From Bacteroidota bacterium (GTDB lineage: Bacteria > Bacteroidota > Bacteroidia > Bacteroidales > Rikenellaceae), in assembly GCA_023413645.1 (NCBI GenBank), contig JAEZPN010000071.1:1-37207 (forward strand): a DNA stretch of 37,207 bases. The letters run 5' to 3'. Under the pieces are notes generated by a model that saw only the letters and a list, made by a program, of their open reading frames with translations, was not told the DNA's origin and ran no database searches. The stretch's first letter is position 1, and every line of letters starts with the position of its first letter. A program made the position numbers and the translations under genes. Below, piece after piece: positions 14,933 through 23,216 of this stretch.

Positions 14933-16372
14933 GTGTCTACTTTAGCAATCATCACTACAATATTGGGCTATGTCGCTATGCTCTTCTTTGTGGCATGGCG
15001 CAGTAGTCGTCGTGCCGACAATGCCACATTCTTTACGGGTGGTCGTAGCACACATCGCGCCGTGGCGGCTGTCGCCATGGTGGGTGCCGCAATGTCGGGC
15101 GTGACGTATATCTCTGTCCCTGGCACGGTGCTTACGGACAACTTCTCCTATCTGCAAACATGTCTCGGCTTTATCGTGGGCTATGCTGTGATAGCATATC
15201 TCCTTGTACCTCTGTATTATAAGTTGGGTGTGGTGTCGTTGTATGAGTACCTCGATAAGCGCTTTGGCATTGTGGCACACCGCACGGGAGCGTGGTTCTT
15301 CTTCGTTGCTAAGACCCTCTCGGCGGCGTTACGTGCATATGTTATATGTGTGGTACTTCAAACCATTCTCTTTGACCACTACGACATTCCGTTTGTTGTA
15401 AATGCCGCTATTATGATGTCGCTCGTGTGGCTCTACACGCGTAAGGGCGGTGTAAAGTCTGTTGTGTGGGTCGAGATGGTTAAGACGGTGATTATGGTGG
15501 GTAGCCTCGCCACTGCTATCTTCATCCTTGCACGCACCATGGGCCTCGATGGTTCGGGCGTGGTGCGCTATATCGCCGATAGCGACCTCTCGCGCATGAT
15601 GTTCTTGGATAACCCCTTAGATACGAAATATTTCTGGAAGCAGTTCTTGGCGGGTATCTTCTTGGTTGTTGCGATGACGGGTCTCGACCAGGATATGATG
15701 CAGACGGTGCTCTCGTGCCGTAATAGGCGCGATGCGCAGCGCAGCATGATGACCTCGGTGTTTATTCAGGTGGGCGTTATAATTATGTTCCTCGCCCTCG
15801 GTGTGCTGCTGTATGGTTTTGCTGCGAGTCGTAGTATTGATGTCGCTGGCGATAGCCTCTTTGGTCATGTGGCAACGGAGGCGGGCTTACCTGTCGTTAT
15901 GGGCGTGCTCTTCTTGTTGGGTCTTGTCGCTTCGACATACTCATCGGCAGGCTCGGCACTTACAGCCCTTACAACATCGTTTACGCTCGACATAATGGGC
16001 TCGGAGCGTGCGGATGATGCAAAGTTGGAGCGCCGACGTAAGCGTGTGCATACAGCCATTGCACTTGTTATGCTGGGTGTGATAGTGGTGTTTAACACAT
16101 TTAGTAGCTCGGGTGTTATCACGCTGATTTTCACCATGGCAAGCTATACCTATGGTCCGTTGTTGGGTCTCTTTGCCTTCGGCATCTTTACGCGCCGTAG
16201 CGTGCGCGCAGGTGCAATACCCGTTATCGCTATCGCCTCGCCCACGATATGCTACATCCTCTCGGCAAACTCCGCTGAGTGGCTTTATGGTTACCAGTTC
16301 AGCTACGAGCTTATCATCCTTAACGGTGCGATTACGATGCTGGGGCTTTGTGTGTTCAGTAAGAAAAAATAG
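14933..16372 (+). CDS. Sodium:solute symporter family (SSS) permease
   Basis: The frame starts with GTG at 14933 (MSTLAIITTILGYVAMLFFV), preceded at a suitable distance by an AAGGGG ribosome-binding-like stretch. The 479-residue protein has about 13 hydrophobic segments typical of the LeuT-fold SSS family: FTGGRSTHRAVAAVAMVGAAMSG early, YEYLDKRFG, and the TGLDQDMMQTVLSCRN segment in the middle. The substrate (sugar, sialic acid, amino acid or other organic solute) cannot be assigned from sequence. It is the last + gene before a strong hairpin shared with the convergent groEL gene. Confidence 0.85.
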   Translation: MSTLAIITTILGYVAMLFFVAWRSSRRADNATFFTGGRSTHRAVAAVAMVGAAMSGVTYISVPGTVLTDNFSYLQTCLGFIVGYAVIAYLLVPLYYKLGVVSLYEYLDKRFGIVAHRTGAWFFFVAKTLSAALRAYVICVVLQTILFDHYDIPFVVNAAIMMSLVWLYTRKGGVKSVVWVEMVKTVIMVGSLATAIFILARTMGLDGSGVVRYIADSDLSRMMFLDNPLDTKYFWKQFLAGIFLVVAMTGLDQDMMQTVLSCRNRRDAQRSMMTSVFIQVGVIIMFLALGVLLYGFAASRSIDVAGDSLFGHVATEAGLPVVMGVLFLLGLVASTYSSAGSALTALTTSFTLDIMGSERADDAKLERRRKRVHTAIALVMLGVIVVFNTFSSSGVITLIFTMASYTYGPLLGLFAFGIFTRRSVRAGAIPVIAIASPTICYILSANSAEWLYGYQFSYELIILNGAITMLGLCVFSKKK

Positions 16373-16390
16373 AGAGGTGCAAAAAAAGTA

Positions 16391-16420
16391 AATTGGGGTG
16401 TCCAAGCGGACACCCCAATT
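16391..16420 (-). terminator. Terminator of groEL, 13-bp perfect stem
   Basis: Arms 16391-16403 (AATTGGGGTGTCC) and 16408-16420 pair perfectly around AAGC. On the minus strand the hairpin is followed by TACTTTTTTT (16390-16381), an intrinsic terminator for groEL; it may also slow transcription from the symporter side. Confidence 0.85.
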
Positions 16421-16462
16421 CTATTTCTAATAGGTTGTATAGCAACCTTGTTAGACGACTTA

Positions 16463-18097
16463 TTACATCATGCCGCCCATGCCACCACCTGCGCTTGCAA
16501 TAGTAGAGAGTGGGCTCTCCTCCTTCTTCGATGCCAACACACACTCTGTTGTGAGGAACATAGAAGCGATAGAAGCAGCGTTCTCCAATGCTACGCGCGA
16601 CACCTTTGTTGGGTCGATGATACCCGCAGCGAGCATATCCTCGTAGCGGTCGTCGCGAGCGTTGTAACCGAAGGCACCTGTGCCCTCCTTAACCTTGTTA
16701 ACAACAACCGAACCCTCGCCACCAGCGTTAGCTACGATCTGGCGCAAAGGCTCCTCGATAGCGCGCTTAACGATCTGGATACCTGTGGTCTGGTCGTCAT
16801 TCTCACCCTTCATGCCCTCGAGGCACTCTACGGCGCGGATGTATGCTACGCCACCACCAGGAACGATACCCTCCTCAACAGCGGCACGTGTAGCAGCCAA
16901 GGCATCATCTACGCGATCCTTCTTCTCCTTCATCTCAACCTCGGTAGCAGCACCTACGTAGAGAACAGCTACGCCACCAGCGAGCTTCGCAAGGCGCTCC
17001 TGCAACTTCTCGCGGTCGTAGTCAGATGTTGCATTCTCGATAGATGCACGAATCTGCTGTACGCGAGCTGCGATAGCCTCCTTAGAGCCTGCGCCGTCCA
17101 CGATAGTGGTGTTCTCCTTGTTGAGCGTAATCTTGTCTGCAGTACCCAAAGTCTCGAGACCTGCATCCTCGATCTTCATGCCCTTGTCAGTAGAGATAAC
17201 GGTACCACCTGTGAGTGTTGCGATATCCTCGAGGATCTCCTTGCGGCGGTCACCAAAGCCGGGAGCCTTGCATGCTGCAATCTTGAGTGTGCCACGGAGC
17301 TTGTTTACTACGAGTGCTGACAAAGCCTCGCCATCGACATCCTCAGCGATGATAAGGAGTGAGCGGCCGCTCTGTGCCACGGGCTCAAGGATGCCCATAA
17401 TCTCCTTCATTGTTGAGATCTTCTTGTCGGTGATAAGGATATATGGCTTGTCGAGCTGTGCCTCCATCTTCTCGGTGTCGGTGATGAAGTAAGCAGAGAT
17501 ATAACCGCGGTCGAACTGCATACCCTCAACAACATCTACGTGTGTCTCAGTGCCCTTAGCCTCCTCAACGGTGATAACGCCCTCGTTGTTGACCTTAGCC
17601 ATAGCCTCGGCGATAAGCTTACCGATTTTTGAGTCGTTGTTAGCTGAGATTGTAGCTACCTGCTCGATCTTTGCGATGTCTGAGCCTACAACCTGGCTCT
17701 GCGACTTGAGCGACTCTACGACCTTTGCTACCGCAGCGTCGATACCGCGCTTGAGGTCCATGGGGTTAGCACCCGCTGTAACGTTCTTGATGCCCACTGA
17801 GATGAGTGACTGCGCAAGAACAGTTGCAGTTGTAGTACCGTCACCAGCGTCATCGTTAGTCTTTGACGCTACCTCGCGTACCATCTGTGCGCCCATGTTT
17901 GTGAATGTATCCTCGAGCTCCACCTCCTTGGCTACTGTTACGCCATCCTTTGTTACGTGGGGAGCACCGAACTTCTTGTCGATAATCACGTTGCGACCCT
18001 TAGGACCGAGTGTTACCTTAACAGCGTTGCATAGTGCGTCAACGCCCTCCTTCAAAAGCTCGCGAGCCTCTACATTATATTTGATCTCCTTTGCCAT
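16463..18097 (-). CDS. groL: Chaperonin GroEL (Hsp60)
   Basis: This 544-residue protein is full length and collinear with GroEL. It starts MAKEIKYNVEARELLKEGVD and has the nucleotide-binding region VKVTLGPKGRNVIIDKKFG and DGTTTATVLAQSL, the apical-domain stretch, and ends in the Gly/Met tail GGGMGGMM. With GroES it forms the ATP-driven cytosolic folding chamber. groES lies upstream on the same strand, but the gap is 216 bp rather than the usual short spacer and contains a nested hairpin. No CIRCE operator is visible ahead of the pair. Confidence 0.98.
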   Translation of the reverse strand: MAKEIKYNVEARELLKEGVDALCNAVKVTLGPKGRNVIIDKKFGAPHVTKDGVTVAKEVELEDTFTNMGAQMVREVASKTNDDAGDGTTTATVLAQSLISVGIKNVTAGANPMDLKRGIDAAVAKVVESLKSQSQVVGSDIAKIEQVATISANNDSKIGKLIAEAMAKVNNEGVITVEEAKGTETHVDVVEGMQFDRGYISAYFITDTEKMEAQLDKPYILITDKKISTMKEIMGILEPVAQSGRSLLIIAEDVDGEALSALVVNKLRGTLKIAACKAPGFGDRRKEILEDIATLTGGTVISTDKGMKIEDAGLETLGTADKITLNKENTTIVDGAGSKEAIAARVQQIRASIENATSDYDREKLQERLAKLAGGVAVLYVGAATEVEMKEKKDRVDDALAATRAAVEEGIVPGGGVAYIRAVECLEGMKGENDDQTTGIQIVKRAIEEPLRQIVANAGGEGSVVVNKVKEGTGAFGYNARDDRYEDMLAAGIIDPTKVSRVALENAASIASMFLTTECVLASKKEESPLSTIASAGGGMGGMM

Positions 18098-18187
18098 ATT
18101 TGTCGGTCTTATAAATTTTATTGTAAAAATAATTTGTGGCCGCTATCAATGTGTTTCGGTCTCTTTGTCGCTCTTTTTTGTCTCTTT

Positions 18188-18238
18188 CGTTTTGCAACTT
18201 TTGACAATAGTCCACTATTGCCTGCAAGATGCAAAACG
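18188..18238 (-). promoter_or_regulatory. Nested stem-loop in the groES-groEL spacer
   Basis: The outer arms CGTTTTGCA (18188-18196) and TGCAAAACG (18230-18238) pair perfectly over 9 bp. The inner arms CAATAG (18205-18210) and CTATTG (18215-18220) pair over 6 bp around a 4-nt loop, separated from the outer stem by an internal loop of 8 and 9 nt. No T tract follows on the minus strand, so it is not a simple terminator; it could be an RNA-processing, stability or attenuation site. Confidence 0.6.
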
Positions 18239-18313
18239 CAACAACCTAAAAAATAGCTGACAAATAGCCTCGAAATAAAATTTAACGACCTCCTTGATTG
18301 CTAATTGCTGTTG

Positions 18314-18586
18314 TTAGTCAATAACTGCAATAATGTCTGCCTGCTTCATAACGAGGTAATCCTCACCCTCGTAGTGGAGCTCTGTGCCAGCGTACTTGCC
18401 ATACATCACGGTGTCGCCAACCTTTACCTCCATCTTAATCTCTGCGGTGCCAGGACCTGCTGCCACCACCTTACCCATCAAGGGCTTCTCCTTTGCTGTG
18501 TCGGGGATGAAGAGACCACCTGCGGTCTTCTCCTCTGCGGGATTGGGCTTAACCAATACGCGATCTGAAAGCGGTTTTACTGCCAT
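18314..18586 (-). CDS. groS: Co-chaperonin GroES (Hsp10)
   Basis: This 90-residue protein has the whole GroES fold: MAVKPLSDRVLVKPNPAEE at the start, the mobile loop EKTAGGLFIPDTAKEKP (about 19-35), KVVAAGPG, and a DTVMYGKYAGTEL segment followed by a YLVMKQADIIAVI ending. It caps the GroEL ring and sits upstream of groEL on the same strand. Its own upstream gap is 77 bp after rarA and contains a sigma-54-like sequence. Confidence 0.97.
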   Translation of the reverse strand: MAVKPLSDRVLVKPNPAEEKTAGGLFIPDTAKEKPLMGKVVAAGPGTAEIKMEVKVGDTVMYGKYAGTELHYEGEDYLVMKQADIIAVID

Positions 18587-18631
18587 AGTTTTAGTCTTCG
18601 TTTTATGTTTTTATAATAATATTTTCTGTTC

Positions 18632-18646
18632 GCAAAAACTTTGCCA
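18632..18646 (-). promoter_or_regulatory. Sigma-54-like -24/-12 sequence upstream of groES
   Basis: On the minus strand TGGCAAAGTTTTTGC fits TGGCAC-N5-TTGC with one difference (C to A), with GG and GC at the exact 10-bp spacing. It would start transcription near 18620, about 34 nt before the groES ATG. No TAnnTTTG box is seen in this spacer. Confidence 0.4.
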
Positions 18647-18663
18647 ACTGACATTTTGTTACT

Positions 18664-19944
18664 CTACTTCTCGTACTTGTCACCCCAGAGTGCGCGCATG
18701 CGTTCGGCAATCTTCGCCTCCTGGGCATTGCCCATATTGGGTGTGTATAAGCGTGTGCCAGAGAGTGATTCGGGTAGGAACTCCTGACGCACAAAGTTAC
18801 CCGCATAGTCGTGGGCATATTTATAATCCGCGCCATAGCCCATGTCGCCCATAAGTTTCGTGGGGGCGTTGCGCAGATGTAGTGGCACGGGGCGGTTTGT
18901 GGTGTCGTTGTTCACCATTGCCAGGGCCTGATTTATGGCGGCATATGCCGAGTTACTCTTGGCGCTTGTGGCGAGATATATCGTAGTCTCGGCAAGCGTG
19001 ATGCGCGCCTCGGGCATGCCAATCTTATGCACCGTGTCGAAGCAGGCATTGGCCAAGAGTAGGGCATTGGGGTTGGCCAGACCCACATCTTCGGATGCCA
19101 GAATCACGAGGCGGCGCGCTATGAAGCGAGGCTCCTCGCCTCCTGCGAGCATACGCGCGAGGTAGTAGATAGCGGCATTGGGGTCGCTGCCACGCACCGA
19201 CTTTATGAATGCCGAGATAACGTCGTAGTGCTGCTCGCCCGACTTGTCGTAGAGGGCAATGTTCTGCTGCAAGCACTCCGTAACGTAGCTATCGCTAATC
19301 GTGATGTCGCCATTCGTAGCACCCACAACGATGTCGAGGATGTTTAGCAGTTTACGGGCGTCGCCACCCGAGAAGCGGAACAACGCCTCGGTCTCCTTAA
19401 CCTCGATATTGCGCTTCTGAAGCTCGGTGTCTGTCGTTAGTGCGCGGTCGAGCAATGTTTGCAGCTCGCTATCCTCCATGGGCTTAAGCACATAGACCTG
19501 ACAGCGGCTCAAAAGTGGCGATATAACCTCGAACGAGGGGTTTTCGGTAGTAGCACCAATAAGGGTCACTATGCCCTGCTCCACAGCGCCGAGCAGTGAG
19601 TCCTGCTGCGACTTGTTGAAGCGATGGATCTCATCGATAAACAAGAAGGCGGGGCGTGCATTGAAGAGGTGTTGGTTCTTAGCCCTCTCGATAACTTCGC
19701 GCACCTCCTTGACGCCCGATGTCACGGCCGAGAGGGTGTAGAAGGGGCGGTCGAGGGTGTTGGCGATAATCTTCGCGAGTGTCGTTTTGCCCACACCAGG
19801 AGGGCCCCACAGGATAAATGAGGGTACACTGCCCGTAGCGATGAACTTGCGGAATACGCCATTCTCGCCTACGAGGTGCTTCTGTCCTATGTACTGGTCG
19901 AGGTTCTGTGGACGCAGACGCTCGGCTAAGGGTTGTAGTGCCAT
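18664..19944 (-). CDS. rarA: Replication-associated recombination protein RarA (MgsA) AAA+ ATPase
   Basis: The ATG at 19944 (MALQPLAERLRPQNLDQYIG) is chosen because a longer frame would begin inside the hairpin at 19956-19977; this gives 426 residues, normal for the family. Walker A is GPPGVGKTT (about 47-55), Walker B FIDEIHRFN, followed by a GATTENPSFEVISPLLSRC sensor-1/arginine-finger region and the C-terminal tetramerisation domain (SVRGSDPNAAIYYLARML; ALAMVNND). RarA acts at stalled replication forks with SSB and the clamp-loader machinery. It lies between a permease gene and groES on the same strand. Confidence 0.95.
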   Translation of the reverse strand: MALQPLAERLRPQNLDQYIGQKHLVGENGVFRKFIATGSVPSFILWGPPGVGKTTLAKIIANTLDRPFYTLSAVTSGVKEVREVIERAKNQHLFNARPAFLFIDEIHRFNKSQQDSLLGAVEQGIVTLIGATTENPSFEVISPLLSRCQVYVLKPMEDSELQTLLDRALTTDTELQKRNIEVKETEALFRFSGGDARKLLNILDIVVGATNGDITISDSYVTECLQQNIALYDKSGEQHYDVISAFIKSVRGSDPNAAIYYLARMLAGGEEPRFIARRLVILASEDVGLANPNALLLANACFDTVHKIGMPEARITLAETTIYLATSAKSNSAYAAINQALAMVNNDTTNRPVPLHLRNAPTKLMGDMGYGADYKYAHDYAGNFVRQEFLPESLSGTRLYTPNMGNAQEAKIAERMRALWGDKYEK

Positions 19945-19955
19945 AATAGATAAGT

Positions 19956-19977
19956 GAGGGTGTCGCGAAACACCCTC
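19956..19977 (-). terminator. Hairpin between permease and rarA genes
   Basis: Arms GAGGGTGT (19956-19963) and ACACCCTC (19970-19977) pair perfectly around a 6-nt loop. Only a weak T-containing tail follows on the minus strand, so termination may be partial. Confidence 0.5.
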
Positions 19978-19991
19978 CATATATTTATATC

Positions 19992-21302
19992 TTAGTGCTT
20001 GATGTCAGCCATCTGGTTAGGGTTGTGCTTATAGCGGAAGAGCACCCAGAAGAGCAGCGCTACTACGAGTGCATAGCCCGCGAAGATGAGCCATGTCTCA
20101 CTCCAGCCCTCCGCAATGGCGTTACCATTTGTCACCACAGGCGTAGAGCACAACGAGCAAGCATTATCTACGGCCGTGGGCACAAATCTGTTCACTACGG
20201 CCTGTGCGCCGAGTGTGCCTACAGTAGCGCCGATGCCGTTAGTCATAATCATAAAGAGACCCTGTGCTGATGATCGCATTTCGCCACTAGTATTCTCGTT
20301 GACGTAGAGCGAACCCGATACGTTGAAGAAGTCGAAGGCCACGCCATAGACAATCATCGAGAGGATGAACATCCAGAGACCACCGCCGGGGTTGCCGAGG
20401 CCAAAGAGGCCGAAGCGCAATACCCATGCGAACATCGCGATGAGCATAACCTTCTTGATGCCCAAGCGCTTAAGGCAGATGGGAATAAGGAGTATGCACA
20501 ATGTCTCCGACACCTGCGAAAGCGAGATAAGGGCATTTGCGTGGTTCGCGCCAAAGGTGTTGGCGAACTCTGGGAGGTTCTTAAACGATGTGATAAAGCC
20601 GTTGGCAAAGCCGTTAGTGATTTGCAACGATACGCCGAGCAACATCGAGAAGATGAAGAACAATGCCATCTGCTTGCTCTTAAACAACTTGAAGGCATCG
20701 AGACCAAGGCGCTGCATGAGGCTCTTGTTGCCCGCGCTATTACTTACTGGGCAGTGGGGGAGTAGGAGTGTGAAGAGTGCCATGCCTACGCCGATGAGTG
20801 CGCACTGGTAGAACTGTATGTGGCTTGCCTGGAAACCCGCGAAGTCGCAGATGAGCATAGCTACAATGAAACCTACGGTGCCGAATACACGGATTGGGGG
20901 GAATGCCTTAACGGTGTCGTAGCCACCCTGCTCGAGTGAGGTGTAGGCAACAGAGTTAGACAAGGCAAGCGTTGGCATGTAGAACGCCACACTCAACGAG
21001 TAGAGAACGAACATGGGAGTTATAAGGTCGCTCTGCGCAAAGTAACCCGCACCCGCGATGAAAATGGCGGCAGCACCGTGGCAGATGCCCAAAAGGCGTT
21101 GTGCAGGGATCCACTTGTCGGCGATGATACCCATGATTGCGGGCATGAATATAGATACTATGCCCTGCATTGCGTAGAACCAACCGATGAGGTCTCCCTC
21201 TCCTTTTGCGAAGAGATAGCCTCCCATGGATGTTAGGTATGAACCCCATACTGCAAATTGCAAAAAGTTCATCAAAATCAATCGCGACTTTATTGCTCTC
21301 AT
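19992..21302 (-). CDS. Nucleoside:H+ symporter family MFS permease (NupG/XapB-like)
   Basis: This 436-residue protein has 12 predicted membrane segments and the signature start of the NHS branch of the major facilitator superfamily: LILMNFLQFAVWGSYLTSMGGYL. GWFYAMQGIVSIFMPAIMGIIADKW (reported here only by its ends, GWFYAM and IADKW) and the RVFGTVGFI segment also fit NupG-like permeases, as does FDFFNVSGSLYVNENT in the second half. It probably imports nucleosides with protons through the inner membrane, though related Bacteroidota proteins may carry other solutes. TATCTTTG lies 49 bp upstream. Confidence 0.83.
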   Translation of the reverse strand: MRAIKSRLILMNFLQFAVWGSYLTSMGGYLFAKGEGDLIGWFYAMQGIVSIFMPAIMGIIADKWIPAQRLLGICHGAAAIFIAGAGYFAQSDLITPMFVLYSLSVAFYMPTLALSNSVAYTSLEQGGYDTVKAFPPIRVFGTVGFIVAMLICDFAGFQASHIQFYQCALIGVGMALFTLLLPHCPVSNSAGNKSLMQRLGLDAFKLFKSKQMALFFIFSMLLGVSLQITNGFANGFITSFKNLPEFANTFGANHANALISLSQVSETLCILLIPICLKRLGIKKVMLIAMFAWVLRFGLFGLGNPGGGLWMFILSMIVYGVAFDFFNVSGSLYVNENTSGEMRSSAQGLFMIMTNGIGATVGTLGAQAVVNRFVPTAVDNACSLCSTPVVTNGNAIAEGWSETWLIFAGYALVVALLFWVLFRYKHNPNQMADIKH

Positions 21303-21350
21303 AATCAGTGTGTTATAGTCTTATTTATGTTATCGTCTGAAAAATTTTAA

Positions 21351-21358
21351 CAAAGATA
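21351..21358 (-). promoter_or_regulatory. TAnnTTTG -7 box of the permease gene
   Basis: TATCTTTG on the minus strand, 49 bp before the permease ATG. The TTG partner is not at the ideal spacing. It lies back to back with the tRNA-Gln promoter. Confidence 0.5.
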
Positions 21359-21381
21359 TGAAATTTTTTTCACATTTTTCT

Positions 21382-21411
21382 TTGCAATTCAAAAATATTG
21401 TTCTACTTTTG
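21382..21411 (+). promoter_or_regulatory. Promoter of tRNA-Gln
   Basis: TTG (21382-21384), 19 bp, TACTTTTG (21404-21411), ending 20 bp before the mature tRNA. Confidence 0.65.
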
Positions 21412-21430
21412 CACCGTCAAAAACAAATAT

Positions 21431-21501
21431 TGGGCTATGGTGTAATGGTAACACTACAGATTCTGGTCCTGTCATTCTTGGTTCGAATCCAGGTAGCCCA
21501 A
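21431..21501 (+). tRNA. tRNA-Gln (anticodon CUG)
   Basis: The acceptor TGGGCTA pairs with TAGCCCA; the D-arm contains TAATGGTAACA; the anticodon loop TTCTGGT gives CUG (21463-21465), with the mismatched last stem pair usual in glutamine tRNAs; the T-arm is TTGGTTCGAATCCAGG. CCA is not encoded. About 71 nt. Confidence 0.93.
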
Positions 21502-21505
21502 CTAA
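21487..21505 (+). repeat. Direct repeat copy 1: tRNA-Gln 3' end (att-like)
   Basis: ATCCAGGTAGCCCAACTAA covers the last 15 bases of the tRNA and 4 bases beyond it. The identical 19 bp recur at 21772-21790. Confidence 0.8.
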
Positions 21506-21534
21506 AACGACTCTCATTCGAGGGTCGTTTTTTT
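21505..21534 (+). terminator. Terminator of tRNA-Gln
   Basis: An 11-bp stem with one G-T pair (21505-21515 with 21520-21530) around ATTC, followed by a T run to 21534. Confidence 0.85.
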
Positions 21535-21924
21535 GTTTTCTACGCTGTGGCGAGAGATGTTCGTCGAACATATTGCGGTGCTGGGTGAGTGCCACGATGC
21601 AAGCATCGCGACCAATAACACCACAGCCCTGCAAGCAGCTCTCATGCAAACATAATACCTTCTCTTAATGTCGTTTTGGCGTTGTGCTCTCTGATTCTCA
21701 CTTGTTGTTGGTTGAGCCGATATGAGAGATATTTATTGCTCGACCTACGGTCTGCGCTCTCTTTATAAGGTATCCAGGTAGCCCAACTAATTTGTCTGCG
21801 TTAATGCTGAAAATTAAAAAAGTTTTGCTAACTTTGTGTTAGTAAACACTCTTCGGCAAGCGCATCAATGGGTCCTGGCGCTTCGTTGTTGCATGATTAT
21901 TTTATAGGACCTCGCTATTAACCC
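21535..21924. other. Non-coding region with palindromes and duplicated tRNA end
   Basis: No supportable gene. It holds ATGTTCG-T-CGAACAT (21557-21571), CGATGC-AA-GCATCG (21595-21608) within a longer hairpin 21580-21627, GACC-TAC-GGTC near 21741-21751, and the second copy of the tRNA-Gln 3' end (21772-21790). The order of palindromes and the flanking words GGGTGAGTGC, CAGCCC and CATGCAA(A)C parallel those at 12864-12952. TAACTTTG at 21829-21836 is a probable -7 box for the next gene. Confidence 0.55.
21772..21790 (+). repeat. Direct repeat copy 2: duplicated tRNA-Gln 3' end (att-like)
   Basis: Identical over 19 bp to 21487-21505, with no other part of a tRNA before it. A truncated 3' tRNA copy in direct orientation is the usual trace of site-specific integration at a tRNA gene. 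Confidence 0.75.
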
Positions 21925-23154
21925 ATGAAATCTATAATAAAATTATTCACACTTCTAATTGCGGTGATGGCATTGGCATCAAGTTGCTCTTCGCAATATG
22001 TAGAGGTGAAAGAGATTGAGGATGAGGAGTTTGTTGAGAACTTTGATGCTGAAACCTATATTGAAGAGGCAGAAGTTCCAGTTATTATTGAAAAATTGGA
22101 ACCATTTGCAACGGCGTTCTACAACCTTTTCAAAGGTGTAGCAAATATTGGGTGGTGGTCGCTGGCTATAGTTGCGTGTGCGATATTACTCTCGGCAGCC
22201 ATCATCTGGTTGTTGCGTCGCGTAGATAGGTCCTACGATAAAGCGTGGATGTACTATTTGCTGTACTTTGTTGCACTCATACCCGCAATAGGAGTGGCGT
22301 TTGCAGGTGCAGAGTTTGAGCGTCTTTCTGGAAATGAACTATCCACATTTCATAGCATAGTGCTATTTATGATGGCATTAGTCCCCTGTGTGTTAATGAT
22401 ATTCGGAGGTTGGGGCGTTCGTCAGTGTGGTATGTCCTATGGAATGTTTCACAAAAACTTCAATCGTCATGTTGGTCAAATGTTGATGTTCCCCGTATGG
22501 TTGTTCCTTATATATCTATTCTGGAATGCAGCGTTTGTACCACTGATTGATATGTCGGAGTCCTTCACTTTCCATGGAGGTGGATTCTGGTTCTTTGTAC
22601 TTACCTTCGTTATAGGTTTCGTCATAGTATATTGTGTCTATTTTGTATGGTTTTTCTTGGTGTCATTGCTCTTTGAGACAGCTGGAAACAATGTCGTGAA
22701 GATTATGAGCGTGGTCTTGTGGTGGGTATTAGTAAAAGTGGGCTATAACTGGATATATGCTAACTTCTTCGGCTTTGGATATTTTGTTATATTGTGTCTT
22801 GGAGCTATACTTATGTTGGCCTTCTTGGGAGAATTTCTTGGTGTTGTGAACTCAATGCGCTGTCCTATGTGTCACTGTTGTGATGCCGTGGAGACTCGAA
22901 AAACCGATCATGGTATAGAGTATAGGACTACTACGGGTTGGCAAAGTATGGGTAGTGGTGGTGTTCCAGATAGTTATAATAAGGAGATTACGAATGCGAG
23001 TAAACTTGTGCGCACTACTGTTGCATTGCATAGTTGGACTACTGAGCACACCTGTCCATATTGTGGATGCAAATGGGATATCAATCATCAGGAGGAGGTA
23101 GGTCGAAAAGAGGAGGTCTTGAGGAAGAGATGGACAGAGCGAGACCTTTCATAA
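21925..23154 (+). CDS. Unrecognised membrane lipoprotein with C-terminal zinc ribbon
   Basis: I do not recognise this 409-residue protein. It begins with a lipoprotein-type signal (LIAVMALASSC, Cys about residue 21), followed by an acidic segment (about 28-55) and about seven hydrophobic segments between 75 and 315. A soluble C-terminal part has two Cys clusters, CPMCHCC and CPYCGC, separated by about 65 residues; this arrangement can form a zinc ribbon. Codon use is more AT-rich than that of its neighbours, and it follows a duplicated tRNA end, so it may be acquired. TAACTTTG at 21829-21836 is a likely promoter box. A lipidated N-terminus with many membrane segments is unusual; the first segment may simply be an anchor. 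Confidence 0.6.
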   Translation: MKSIIKLFTLLIAVMALASSCSSQYVEVKEIEDEEFVENFDAETYIEEAEVPVIIEKLEPFATAFYNLFKGVANIGWWSLAIVACAILLSAAIIWLLRRVDRSYDKAWMYYLLYFVALIPAIGVAFAGAEFERLSGNELSTFHSIVLFMMALVPCVLMIFGGWGVRQCGMSYGMFHKNFNRHVGQMLMFPVWLFLIYLFWNAAFVPLIDMSESFTFHGGGFWFFVLTFVIGFVIVYCVYFVWFFLVSLLFETAGNNVVKIMSVVLWWVLVKVGYNWIYANFFGFGYFVILCLGAILMLAFLGEFLGVVNSMRCPMCHCCDAVETRKTDHGIEYRTTTGWQSMGSGGVPDSYNKEITNASKLVRTTVALHSWTTEHTCPYCGCKWDINHQEEVGRKEEVLRKRWTERDLS

Positions 23155-23160
23155 TATAAA

Positions 23161-23197
23161 TATAATGGAGGTATCCGTCTGGGATACCTCCATTATA
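23161..23197. terminator. Bidirectional terminator, 16-bp perfect stem
   Basis: Arms 23161-23176 and 23182-23197 pair perfectly around a 5-nt loop and are flanked by T/A-rich sequence on both sides. It separates the convergent zinc-ribbon protein and pth genes. Confidence 0.85.
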
Positions 23198-23216
23198 TTT
23201 AACTATTTTACTTAAA

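Noticed and set aside
16448..17320. Long open frame (290 codons) antisense to groEL
   Set aside because: A shadow of the biased groEL codons; the opposite strand encodes an unmistakable GroEL.
18587..18663. CIRCE operator (HrcA site) before groES
   Set aside because: No TTAGCACTC/GAGTGCTAA inverted repeat is present.
21535..21660. CRISPR array or insertion sequence in the palindrome-rich tRNA flanks
   Set aside because: No regularly spaced direct repeats, no transposase frame and no terminal inverted repeats with target duplication.
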